IMG/VR virus record: IMGVR_UViG_3300044695_006482
Location: 1-64,000 of that record
Strand: one strand, 5' to 3'
Length of the DNA: 64,000 nt
Source: a virus
The notes below the pieces were generated by a model, which worked only from the letters and a program-made list of their open reading frames with translations, searched no databases and was not told where the DNA came from. The number at the start of each line of letters is the position of its first letter. The stretch's first letter is position 1. Made by a program: the position numbers and the translations under genes. Positions 37,481 through 46,012 of this stretch are shown in pieces.

Positions 37481-39322
37481 GTGGAGCCGCTTGAGTCCGA
37501 TAAATTCCGGAACGATATAAGTACTAACAGGAATGACGGCGCACTTGTCAACGTCCTCACCGGCATGGGTGTGAGTGGCAAAGACAAGACAACAGCAACC
37601 TCCGTCGGCTCCAGCTACCTCCTAACGCAAGGCGAACTCGAAGCCCTCTACAGCCACGGTGTCCCACGTCGTTACGTCGACGCTATCGCCGATGAGATCC
37701 TTCGCCACCGAGCCACAATCACGATCGGCGGCGACGACCCCAACGCCCAGGACGTCATCACCGGCTTCGAGGAGTACCTGAAGGTCACGCAGTTCCACGC
37801 GTCCTTGTCTGAGGTGATCAAGCTGCAGCGCCTCTACGGTGGCGCCGGCCTCGTGCTGCTCATCGACGACGGCCTCCCCGAGGACGAACCCGTCGATGCC
37901 ACCCGCATCCGCTCGGTCCGCGGCTACGTCCCCCTGTCCCGCCACGAGCTGATCCCCGAGGACTTCACGATCACCGACTGGTCCAAGCCCAGTCACTACC
38001 GGATCACAACAAGTCAGCGCATCACCCCGGAGCAGGACGGCCCATACGTCAACGTCCGCATCCACAGCTCACGCGTCGCCCGGTTCGACGGCCTGTACCT
38101 GCCCTGGCGTGTCCGAGCGCGGAACACCGGCTGGGGCCACAGCGTTCTGCAGCTGATCTGGGAGTCGTTCAAGCGCTACGAGTCGGCCATGTCGGGCCTG
38201 GAGTCGATGACCTCCGACGCCGACCTGTTCGTCCACAAGATCCCTGGCCTGTTCCAGCGGATCGCCTCCGGCAACGAGAGCGACCTGCGCAAGCGCCTGG
38301 AGGCCAACAACCTCAGCCGCTCGGTGTACGGCGGCATGGTGGTCGACGTCGAGGAGGACCTGCAGTTCCTCAATCGCGCCCTGGCCAACATCGCGACCGC
38401 AACCGATCCGTTCGTCAAGGATCTGCAGGCCGCCACCGGCTGGCCCGCCTCCATCCTGATGGGCGACTCCCCCGGCGGACTCGGCAAGGAGGGTCGCTTC
38501 GAGGAGCGCGTCTGGGCCTCGCTGGTCGAGCAGTGGCAGGAGGTGTACTGCCGCACCCCGGTCACCGAGGTGTTCTCCTACATCCTCGCCGCCCGCGAGG
38601 GCCCGCTTCGCGGCAGGCCGCCGGCGTCCTGGGCGACCCACTTCCCCTCGGTGTTCACCCAAACCGACGAGGAGAAAGCCGCCCTGCGCCTGCAAATGGC
38701 CCAGGTCGACGCCCAGTACGTGAACCTCGGCGTCCTCAACGCAATTGAAGTACGTGAATCCCGTTTTGCCGGAACGGAGTACAGCATCGAGACCACGCTG
38801 AACGAAGTCGTTTCGGAGCAGCTCGTCACGCAAGCCGACGCGTCGTTCCAGAGCCAGATGATGGGCTACGAAGCGCAGGCCCAGGCGCTGCAGAACCCGC
38901 CGGCGCAGGAAGCGCCACCACCCGAGGCCGGAGCTCCCCCCGAGGCCGACCCGGCCGCGAAGCGTCGCGACGTCTTCGACAACTACGAGGCGCACGGCCT
39001 GCGGATCCGCGTCACGCACACGGCCGGTGAGATCCGCGCCGGCCACCTTGTTGGACCCGACGGTCAGCGCACCGACTCCAGCGCCAACGCACCGCTGATG
39101 GTCTTCGGCCCCAACCGCTCGCGCAGCTACAAGCTGTACCGCGCTCGGTTTGATGCGGCGGACGGCGCCCTGCTCGAGGGCCCCTATGTGACGGGCTTCG
39201 CCTCACTGCGCACAGCCAAGCAAGGCGTGGCCGCTCTATTCCCTCGGCAGAATGTGGCAGGGCTGTCCCCCGTCCCCGAGGGCGAACTTGAAGCCCTCCG
39301 CGCCGGATGGGAGGTGTACTGA
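37481..39322 (+). CDS. Portal protein (DUF1073-like) with extra C-terminal domain
   Basis: 613 aa from GTG. Residues 40-460 match the DUF1073-type phage portal: SSYLLTQGELEALYSHGVPR, RYVDAIADEILRHRATI, KLQRLYGGAGLVLLIDDG, GLEGMTS-like stem (SAMSGLESMTSDADLFVHKI) and GWPASILMGDSPGGLGKEGR. Forms the dodecameric DNA gate. After a proline linker (near 485-500) there is an additional 110-residue domain (VFDNYEAHGLRIRVTHTAGE ... YKLYRARFDAADGALLEGPY) that is not part of a normal portal. Stop overlaps the next ATG (TGATG). Confidence 0.85.
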   Translation: MEPLESDKFRNDISTNRNDGALVNVLTGMGVSGKDKTTATSVGSSYLLTQGELEALYSHGVPRRYVDAIADEILRHRATITIGGDDPNAQDVITGFEEYLKVTQFHASLSEVIKLQRLYGGAGLVLLIDDGLPEDEPVDATRIRSVRGYVPLSRHELIPEDFTITDWSKPSHYRITTSQRITPEQDGPYVNVRIHSSRVARFDGLYLPWRVRARNTGWGHSVLQLIWESFKRYESAMSGLESMTSDADLFVHKIPGLFQRIASGNESDLRKRLEANNLSRSVYGGMVVDVEEDLQFLNRALANIATATDPFVKDLQAATGWPASILMGDSPGGLGKEGRFEERVWASLVEQWQEVYCRTPVTEVFSYILAAREGPLRGRPPASWATHFPSVFTQTDEEKAALRLQMAQVDAQYVNLGVLNAIEVRESRFAGTEYSIETTLNEVVSEQLVTQADASFQSQMMGYEAQAQALQNPPAQEAPPPEAGAPPEADPAAKRRDVFDNYEAHGLRIRVTHTAGEIRAGHLVGPDGQRTDSSANAPLMVFGPNRSRSYKLYRARFDAADGALLEGPYVTGFASLRTAKQGVAALFPRQNVAGLSPVPEGELEALRAGWEVY

Positions 39323-42150
39323 TGGACAACCAGCACCCCCTGACGCCCGAAGGCTTCCGCACCGCGGCGTACCTGGCCGCCCGAGAGCGGTTGGACGCAC
39401 GCAAGACCACGCGCAACGTGCAGTGCAACCCACCCAACGTGCGCTGCGGCAATCGCTGCATTCCGCCGACGTGGGACTGCCGACTCAAAGGTCAAGGCGC
39501 TGATCCACATCTGCGTGCGGTCAAAACCGATCCGCTCGGTGGACTTGCCAACATCCAACGCGGCTTTGGTCGCATCAGCAAAGGCATTGTAAAAGGCAAC
39601 TTCTCAGAAGTTGAAGGTGGTAAGCGCGCGATCATCCGAGGCTCGGTCAAGATCGCCCCAGGCAATATCCAGCAGAAGAAAGAACTGCAGAAAAAACTGG
39701 AAGATCGCACGCGCGCAATCGGCATCGGCCTCGCCGTAGTAACTGGCGGCTTAGGCATCCACGCGTTGCTGATGAAGAGCGATACCTTTGGTTACCGCAA
39801 TGGTGTCGGCGCCAACATCAACAATGCCACGCGGCTTGGTGTTAGCCGTGTACTGGACGCCATCCCAGGCATCGGCTCCAAGCGAGCGCGGGTACGCGCA
39901 GCTGTTTCGACTGGCGTTCAAGAGCAGCTCACCCGCCAGGCCAACCCCGCCTCAGCAGTTCTGACCGGCCAGCTTGCGCGGACTCAGGTCACCGGCGCTG
40001 ATGCAGACGCCCGAACCAACCTCGTGCAGGCGCTGCAGACCGTCAACGGCAAGCATGGCGGCGCAAACTCCGACTTCGACGCCTGGAACCGGGAACATCA
40101 GAGCGCCTTCTGGGGTGTGACGCGTGTCGAGAACGGTGTAGGGCTTACTGGTGACAAACGTGCAAGCGTCTTTGCTCGCCCTGCTACTGATGAGTTCCTG
40201 GCGCGGCAGTTCGGCCTCCAGGGGGACGATGTACTCACAAGTGGTGCGATTAAAGACGCAGTAGAGCGCCGCCTCGGTGAGTACAAGTCCGATCTCCTCG
40301 ATCTAGCGCAACAGCAGGGCTACCGAGTGACGAGTGTACGAGGTGGTGCTCGCACGCTTGCCCCCGCTGATCAACGTACCTTCATCCAGGGAGTAGTACG
40401 AGGCACACTGCCTACAGGTCAGAGCAATAATCGTGTGCGCACACAGCTCACACAAAGCCTAGAAGAGATACTAACAAATAGCCCCAAGACCCGAGCCAGA
40501 GCTGTCTACAACGAAACATTTGGTACTTTCAATGATTTCTACACGTCAAGAGCATCCGCTATCGAGAATGCCTCTTCCTCCTCATTTTTCTCGCGTGAAA
40601 TGCGGCGCGCGGGGGTGGAACAGACAGTGATCGACGGGCGTCAGGCGCGCGCGCAGTATGTCCTCGGGCTGGTGCGCCCCGGCAGCCAGGTCCAGGGCCC
40701 ATCTCACGCCGAACTCGCGTTGCGCGAGTACCACGCTCGTGAAGTGGCGCGCACGCCCCGCAGCATGTACACCATCAGTGATCGCCTGGCGATCTCCGCC
40801 GCCTCCGAGATCGAGGGGCGCACTGTCGGCCGAAGCGAGGCATTTCAGATCCTGGAGCGTGAGGGCTTCACCGGCGCGGTCCCCCGCACCCAGCCGGCGC
40901 GCCAGCGCCAACGCCCCTCCACCGAGGGCGAGGCCGCCTACCAACTGATGCGACAGAACCCCGGCATGACGTTGGAGGCAGCCAGGCGCGAAGTGAAGCG
41001 CAACCGCGGTGATGCCGAGCTCGTCCGCACGGCCACGTACCTGGCCGCCCGCGCCGATTTCAAGGAGAACCCCCGCCTGGGAAAGCCTTGCGGCGCCTCG
41101 CACATCCCGAAGGCGCATGAGTGCCGGAAAGGCGAAGGCGCTGATGCCCCCTCGCCTGCAACTCAGGCTACGGATCGCCGGAAAAAGGCTGCGGTCATTG
41201 CCGCGGTAGCCGGCGGTGCACTGGCCATAGCCGTCGCGGGCAGTGTCGCCTACAACCTCAAGAACATCAGCGACCCGACCAAAGCCCCCTTAGCAGCCAG
41301 CCCGTCCATCAAAGATCTGACTCGTCAAATGAAGAAGGAGTCGGGGTTCAAATCCACAAGTGAGGCCATGGGGTATTATTATACTCAAAAGTCTGGTCTC
41401 AAGCCCGGAGACGTTGTCTACTTCAGGCATGAAAAAGACCCAGCCGCCCACTTTGGAATCTACCTAGGCGAAGGCAAAGACGGCGTAGTTCGCGCCGTAA
41501 TTGCCAACACCAAAGAGTCTCGCTTCAGCTGGACAGACATTGCCGAGATCGGCACGACGAAACCCGGTGTCAAGACATCTCAGGCCGCGATGACGCCCCT
41601 GCAGAAGGCCCCGAAGCCCGGCTTCGCCGACACACGCGGCGTGTCTTTCACAAACGAAGAAGTTGTTAAGCGTGCCATCCGTATTGCGGGAACCGACTAC
41701 AAGTTCACTCTGACTAAGGACAACTGCGAAGCTCTGGCAAACGGTATTGCTTACGGCGTCCCTGAATCCGAGCAGCTACAGCGGTTTCGCCGTGCCACCC
41801 GCGCCGTTGTCGACATCGCAGTGACGCGCGACCAACGGCGTGAAGCTCGTGAAGCCATCTACAGAGGTAAGGCCCAAGGCCGGAGCTACAGCGCAGCCCA
41901 GTTCGTCACCTTCTTGGAGGGCAAGCGTGAGTTCAGCTCCCCCATCGGGCGTGATCTGTCTGCGCAGTATGCCCAGTACTTCGAGCGAAGCCGCACCGAT
42001 GCCGAGGACGCACCCACCCTCGGCCTAATCCCGGTCTCCGAATTATGGAGTCGCATCGAGTCCTACGGCCCCGTCATCCGCGCCCAAGCTATGGGCGACT
42101 ACCTGTTCCTTCAGCGCACCCTGGTTGAAATCAATCGTGGAACTCCTTGA
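39322..42150 (+). CDS. Large virion-cluster protein with LRAT-like domain
   Basis: 942 aa. The N-terminal module has RTAAYLAARERLDARKT then CGNRCIPPTWDCRLKG; a second copy (RTATYLAARADF then CGASHIPKAHECRKGEG) begins near residue 568, so the gene looks like two fused units. A membrane-like helix (AAVIAAVAGGALAIAVAGSV) follows. Residues about 690-830 resemble an LRAT/NlpC-P60-type papain fold: GLKPGDVVYFRHEK, AAHFGIYLGEGKDG (His) and DNCEALANGIAYGVPESEQ (NCE with catalytic Cys). Sits between portal and MuF, where ejected or capsid-internal proteins are encoded. An acyltransferase or peptidase acting on host envelope during entry is an inference. Confidence 0.65.
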   Translation: MDNQHPLTPEGFRTAAYLAARERLDARKTTRNVQCNPPNVRCGNRCIPPTWDCRLKGQGADPHLRAVKTDPLGGLANIQRGFGRISKGIVKGNFSEVEGGKRAIIRGSVKIAPGNIQQKKELQKKLEDRTRAIGIGLAVVTGGLGIHALLMKSDTFGYRNGVGANINNATRLGVSRVLDAIPGIGSKRARVRAAVSTGVQEQLTRQANPASAVLTGQLARTQVTGADADARTNLVQALQTVNGKHGGANSDFDAWNREHQSAFWGVTRVENGVGLTGDKRASVFARPATDEFLARQFGLQGDDVLTSGAIKDAVERRLGEYKSDLLDLAQQQGYRVTSVRGGARTLAPADQRTFIQGVVRGTLPTGQSNNRVRTQLTQSLEEILTNSPKTRARAVYNETFGTFNDFYTSRASAIENASSSSFFSREMRRAGVEQTVIDGRQARAQYVLGLVRPGSQVQGPSHAELALREYHAREVARTPRSMYTISDRLAISAASEIEGRTVGRSEAFQILEREGFTGAVPRTQPARQRQRPSTEGEAAYQLMRQNPGMTLEAARREVKRNRGDAELVRTATYLAARADFKENPRLGKPCGASHIPKAHECRKGEGADAPSPATQATDRRKKAAVIAAVAGGALAIAVAGSVAYNLKNISDPTKAPLAASPSIKDLTRQMKKESGFKSTSEAMGYYYTQKSGLKPGDVVYFRHEKDPAAHFGIYLGEGKDGVVRAVIANTKESRFSWTDIAEIGTTKPGVKTSQAAMTPLQKAPKPGFADTRGVSFTNEEVVKRAIRIAGTDYKFTLTKDNCEALANGIAYGVPESEQLQRFRRATRAVVDIAVTRDQRREAREAIYRGKAQGRSYSAAQFVTFLEGKREFSSPIGRDLSAQYAQYFERSRTDAEDAPTLGLIPVSELWSRIESYGPVIRAQAMGDYLFLQRTLVEINRGTP

Positions 42151-43009
42151 GCGCTACAACCGCCTCCTCCACACCTCCGAGAGCGGCACCATCACCATGC
42201 TCAACCGCGTCCTCGACGCGAGTTTCAACCGCCTGGTCCGCCGCGCTCGGGTGCACATGCAGGCGGGCTACAACGACCCCGCCCAACGCAACCTGGCCCT
42301 GTTGCAGGAGTTCCGGATGCTGGTGCCGTCGTTCAACCCCAACGCCGTGGACGGCTACGACCGCATCCTGCGCAACCTCGTGGGCACCGCCGGGCGCTTC
42401 GGTATCACCGTCGCCGATGAGCTCACCGGTCAGGTGAAGACCGGCCCGCGGGTCGACGTCTCCATTCCGCTGGAAGCGACGATCGCCGCCGCCGGCCAGG
42501 CCAAGGGCTACCTGCGCCGCCACGGCGAGAAGTTCGCCGAGACCGCGGCCGAGACCGTCGCCCAAGGCATCGCCGAAGGCCGCCCCACCGACGCCATGGT
42601 GCAGGACATGCGCTCTCGGCTCGGTGTGGTGAAGTCCCGCGCTGAAGCGATTGTCCGCACCGAGTCACTGCGCGCCTACAACGACGCCTCGAACACGTAC
42701 TACGCCGCGCAGGGCATCGAGCTGGTGATGTACTACGCCACTGCTGACGACAGGCTTTGCCCGTTCTGCGCCCCGAGAGCGGCCCAGATCTACCGCCGCG
42801 CCGAGATCAAGGTGCCGCTGCACCCGCGTTGCCGGTGCTACCTCGCCCCGTGGGACGCCGACGTGGCCTCGATGGACCCGGACTACGCAGCTATGCGGAA
42901 AACGCATAAGTCCGACGTCGCCAAAGCATTCGCCAGCGCCGGCACCGAGCCTGTTTCTCTCAACAAGGCCGCGGTGTTCGAGCAACTCGCCCCAACGCCG
43001 CTGTCCTAG
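42125..43009 (+). CDS. MuF-like minor head protein (SPP1 gp7 family)
   Basis: 294 aa from TTG 42125 (GTG 42137 is an alternative), overlapping the previous gene by 26 bp. Core VVKSRAEAIVRTESLRAYND then YYATADDRLCPFCAPRAAQI and VPLHPRCRCYLAPWD is the hallmark of the phage head morphogenesis family, with C-x2-C and H-x2-C-x-C metal ligands. It binds the portal or DNA and a few copies enter the capsid. Position directly after portal is canonical. Confidence 0.85.
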   Translation: MKSIVELLERYNRLLHTSESGTITMLNRVLDASFNRLVRRARVHMQAGYNDPAQRNLALLQEFRMLVPSFNPNAVDGYDRILRNLVGTAGRFGITVADELTGQVKTGPRVDVSIPLEATIAAAGQAKGYLRRHGEKFAETAAETVAQGIAEGRPTDAMVQDMRSRLGVVKSRAEAIVRTESLRAYNDASNTYYAAQGIELVMYYATADDRLCPFCAPRAAQIYRRAEIKVPLHPRCRCYLAPWDADVASMDPDYAAMRKTHKSDVAKAFASAGTEPVSLNKAAVFEQLAPTPLS

Positions 43010-43066
43010 GCCGGAACTGGTTCTTACACTGGCCTATCACATCCTGGGCGGCGTCGCCCTACTGCT

Positions 43067-44125
43067 ATGCCCGCCGCCACCAAGAAGCGCCCACCGATGG
43101 AGATGGAGCCCGGCGAGGGCAAAGCCCACGAGAGCGCCGAATCCGCTGCTGAAGAGACCCGCGAAGGCGCCGAGCCCGACGACGCCCCGAAGGCCAAGAC
43201 CAACCGCAAGCGCAGCGCGAAGAATGCCAAGGCCACCAAGGCTCCGATGGACAGCGACTGCAGCTGTGGTGCGGCGAAAGGCAAAAAGTGCTCCTGCGAC
43301 GGCGGATGCGGTAGCGGCTACGCCAAGAAGATGGACCGCAACGACGCCCTGACCCCTCAGGAGTACCTCGCCGCCTGCGACCTCGGCATCCAAGGCCGCA
43401 GCCGTGCCTACATCCGTTCCCGCCTCGACACCGCCATGAATCTCACTCCTTCCACCGTCCGCAACGATCTCAAGTGCGGCAATGGTTCCATCTCCGAGGG
43501 CGAAAAGTGCACAAAGGGAGCCGCTCAGAAGGTCGATCCGAAAGCAGAAGCAAAGAAGGAGTTCAGAAATTTGATGAACAATCCTACTGCAGCTTTTGAA
43601 TTCAGCAGAGCCCGAGGTTCTACCAAAGGAGTTGGTAACAAGATCAAGGTCGCCGGTGAACTCGCCGCCCGTGTCGGCGGCGGGTTCGCCCTCGGTGCCG
43701 GCTTGGTGCAGATTTCTGAAGGCGCTATGCGTGGCAACCTCGGGGAAGTCAGTCGCGGCTACCGCAACATGCAGCTCGGCGCCGCCGCGACTCATGTGGC
43801 AGCTGCGAGTAAGGCCGGTCGTATGGGCAAAAAAGAACTCTCGAAGGAGTTCCTGAAGAGTGCGGGCCGTCAGGCAGCCATCGGCGTAGGCCAGGAAGCT
43901 GCCATTGGCGCATACGCCGGCTTCAAGCGCGCCGGGGGAGCAGCGGGTATTGGCCGCAACGCACGCCGTGCCTACCAGGGCACACGCATGCGCACCTCCG
44001 GCATGGGCTCCACCCCACGCGGCACGGGCTGGGCCTCGAGCGCCTACGACCGTCCACTGCCTGGGCGCCGCGACTCCGTCTACGCCAACGGCTTCTCCCC
44101 CGAGCTCGACCAACTCGCGATCTGA
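43067..44125 (+). CDS. Virion-cluster protein with Cys module and RRDSV tail
   Basis: 352 aa. Charged, disordered N-terminus (about 1-60), Cys cluster (DCSCGAAKGKKCSCDGGCG), segment LTPQEYLAACDLGIQGRSRA, then LTPSTVRNDLKCGNGSISEGEKC carrying the C-G-x3-I-S-x4-C module, a Gly/Ala-rich helical region (VGGGFALGAGLVQISEGAMR) able to insert in membrane, and the C-terminal tag GRRDSVYANGFSPELDQ. No known family. The neighbouring gene shares the module and tag, so both probably follow one assembly or processing route. Confidence 0.6.
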   Translation: MPAATKKRPPMEMEPGEGKAHESAESAAEETREGAEPDDAPKAKTNRKRSAKNAKATKAPMDSDCSCGAAKGKKCSCDGGCGSGYAKKMDRNDALTPQEYLAACDLGIQGRSRAYIRSRLDTAMNLTPSTVRNDLKCGNGSISEGEKCTKGAAQKVDPKAEAKKEFRNLMNNPTAAFEFSRARGSTKGVGNKIKVAGELAARVGGGFALGAGLVQISEGAMRGNLGEVSRGYRNMQLGAAATHVAAASKAGRMGKKELSKEFLKSAGRQAAIGVGQEAAIGAYAGFKRAGGAAGIGRNARRAYQGTRMRTSGMGSTPRGTGWASSAYDRPLPGRRDSVYANGFSPELDQLAI

Positions 44126-44128
44126 GCC

Positions 44129-44623
44129 GTGGTACTTACTCCGACTTTAGTACGCAGCGATGTTTTCATTGGCAACAAAAAGCTGAACTGCGGTCCTGGC
44201 TCCAAGCCCTGTGGCAACGCCTGTATCCCCAAAGACCACAAGTGCAGGGCTTCGTGGAACAAGCCAGTCAAGCTGGCCGCCGGCGCAGCGGCTCTTACCG
44301 GGGCCGCAATCGTCGGCACTGCGTTTCTCCACCCGAGAGCGAACATGCGCAGCGCCGCTCGTTCTGTGATCGACCCGACCCTGCAGACCGGCTTCGGCAT
44401 AGGCAATGTGGCCCGTGGCAACTGGGCCGGTGCTGCGAAGAACGCCGCCAACGTGGCAGCTACAGGCCAGGATCTCGGTAAGAACCTAGGCACCCTCGCT
44501 AAGGGCTACGGCACCGACATCAAAGGGGCAGTCAACCGAGGGCGTAACGCTGCGTTCAAGTGGCGCAATCACCGCCCCGCAAAGCGTCGCGACTCCGTCT
44601 GGGCCGAGGGCTTCGCACCATGA
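44129..44623 (+). CDS. Virion-cluster protein, smaller paralogue
   Basis: 164 aa from GTG. LTPTLVRSDVFIGNKKLNCG then PCGNACIPKDHKCRASWNKP (module), a hydrophobic helix (LAAGAAALTGAAIVGTAFLH), Gly/Ala-rich middle (GFGIGNVARGNWAGAAKNAA) and the same C-terminal tag, KRRDSVWAEGFAP. Organised like the preceding 352-aa protein without its N-terminal extension, so a duplicate. May form part of a channel or ejection complex; inferred from composition. Confidence 0.6.
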   Translation: MVLTPTLVRSDVFIGNKKLNCGPGSKPCGNACIPKDHKCRASWNKPVKLAAGAAALTGAAIVGTAFLHPRANMRSAARSVIDPTLQTGFGIGNVARGNWAGAAKNAANVAATGQDLGKNLGTLAKGYGTDIKGAVNRGRNAAFKWRNHRPAKRRDSVWAEGFAP

Positions 44624-45564
44624 CGCTCACCCCTGCCTCGCTCCGCCTCGACGCCCCCGGCCGCGCCTGCGGCCAGGGCTTCATCTCCGCTGGCAAGACC
44701 TGCCGGCAAAAAGGCGCCTTCCCGACGGGCAAGGCCATCGCCGCGGGTCTAGGTGTGGCCGCCCTCGGTGTCGGGGCTTATGCGTTGTCCCGGCGTGGCA
44801 AGGGCGCCGCAACCTCCAGCAGCGGTGGCAGTTCCCCCTCCGGCCCTCCGCGCCTTCCGGGTCTGACACCTCGCGGTCTCCTCGCCGCCGCACCCCCGCG
44901 CAAGTCCAAGACCCAGCGCATGCGCGAGAACACCGCCGCCGCGGTGCGCAACGCCGAGGGTGCCATCGCTCAAACCGCCCGCGAAGAAGTCCGCCGCGTC
45001 GGCCAGATCGGCAACACCATGGCCACCGCCGGTGAAGCTGCGGGCATGGCCACCAAGACCACCCTGCGCGAACTCCGCCTGCGCACCGAGGCCGCCCGTC
45101 GTCGCTTTGAGCCTGGTTATCGCGCTCCGGACCAGCGCCGACTGCCCGGTGGGATCCAAGCCCAACTCCCCCAGAGCAACCAGCAGCCGGAGACCATCCC
45201 CTTCGACCCCCGCACTGGCCAGCCACGCCGGCGCAAACCCCGAGGCTTCGGTCGCACCGACAACTTCATCCAGCACTACGCCCCAGTCCTGCTGCAGCCG
45301 CCGACACGCCGCGACGCTGAGGACGGCAAGAAGTACGCCAAGACCGTCACCAACCCCGAGACCGGACGCAAGAACACCGTCCGCTATGGCGCCAAGGGCT
45401 ACAAGATCGCCCCCGGCACGGACAAAGGCGACCGCTACTGCGCCCGCAGCTTTGGCGACATGAAATCCGAGGGCTACGACTGCTCCGGCGCTGAGCGCAA
45501 CACGCCGCTGTGCCTCTCACGGGCGAAGTGGAAGTGCTCGGGCAAAGCCAGTCGCCGCTCCTGA
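44620..45564 (+). CDS. Virion-cluster protein with DUF6321-like C-terminus
   Basis: 314 aa from ATG 44620 overlapping the previous gene (ATGA). N-terminal LTPASLRLDAPGRACGQGFI then SAGKTCRQKG is the shared Cys module, followed by a membrane-like helix (AIAAGLGVAALGVGAYAL), a basic helical middle, and a C-terminal domain KKYAKTVTNPETGRKNTVRY then GDRYCARSFGDMK and SRAKWKCSGKASRRS. The latter is recognisable as a small conserved phage domain (DUF6321-type) common in cyanophage and other phage virion genes. Function unknown. Confidence 0.65.
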   Translation: MTLTPASLRLDAPGRACGQGFISAGKTCRQKGAFPTGKAIAAGLGVAALGVGAYALSRRGKGAATSSSGGSSPSGPPRLPGLTPRGLLAAAPPRKSKTQRMRENTAAAVRNAEGAIAQTAREEVRRVGQIGNTMATAGEAAGMATKTTLRELRLRTEAARRRFEPGYRAPDQRRLPGGIQAQLPQSNQQPETIPFDPRTGQPRRRKPRGFGRTDNFIQHYAPVLLQPPTRRDAEDGKKYAKTVTNPETGRKNTVRYGAKGYKIAPGTDKGDRYCARSFGDMKSEGYDCSGAERNTPLCLSRAKWKCSGKASRRS

Positions 45565-45574
45565 GCAGACTGAG

Positions 45575-45739
45575 GTGAAACCCGCCCATCCCCCCGAGCA
45601 CGCCTTCACCCGCCTGTGGTTCTGGAACAGCGCCGGCGCTCAGACTCTGCTGTGCCCAGTGCACGAAGCTGCAGACATCAAGCGCCGCCTAATTGCCGAA
45701 GGTGCCGTTGTCTGGCACACAGAAGTGTATAACGCCTAG
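45575..45739 (+). CDS. Small hypothetical protein (54 aa)
   Basis: From GTG 45575: KPAHPPEHAFTRLWFWNSAG then AQTLLCPVHEAADIKRRLIA and EGAVVWHTEVYNA. A compact beta-alpha-beta pattern. Meets the antisense XRE gene with a 4-bp overlap of the stops. Confidence 0.5.
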   Translation: MKPAHPPEHAFTRLWFWNSAGAQTLLCPVHEAADIKRRLIAEGAVVWHTEVYNA

Positions 45740-45951
45740 ATCCCTACAATCAACTGCTCCAAAGTAATCCTGTACAACTCAGCCAAAGCAAACAGCTTAC
45801 TAATCGATACCTCAATCTCACCATGTTCCAACCTGCTGTAAGCAGCTTGGCTGACTCCTAGCACCTCTGCAACTTGCATTTGTGTCAGTCCAGCAGTAAT
45901 ACGCAGCATACGAATTCTGCGACATAGCTCCAGCTGCCTGTGAATGGCCAC
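45736..45951 (-). CDS. Antisense XRE-family repressor
   Basis: 71 aa from GTG on the minus strand, alone inside the plus-strand head operon. LCRRIRMLRITAGLTQMQVA then EVLGVSQAAYSRLEHGEIEV and LFALAELYRITLEQLIVG is a textbook Cro/C1 HTH. More AT-rich than its surroundings, suggesting separate acquisition. Could be a prophage-stage repressor expressed from the opposite strand. Confidence 0.85.
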   Translation of the reverse strand: MAIHRQLELCRRIRMLRITAGLTQMQVAEVLGVSQAAYSRLEHGEIEVSISKLFALAELYRITLEQLIVGI

Positions 45952-46012
45952 ACCGCTGACTCGCTCACCGTTTAAGGCTACTCACTACACCGAAACCACG
46001 TAATCTGACGCC

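Noticed and set aside
38069-39046. 325-aa minus-strand frame inside the portal gene
   Set aside because: Mirror of the portal's codon pattern, no recognisable domain.
37481-39322. Anti-CBASS Acb1 activity of the portal, suggested by DUF1073/Acb1 naming in annotations
   Set aside because: The two H-x-[T/S] motifs of 2H phosphoesterases are not visible; only portal features are present.
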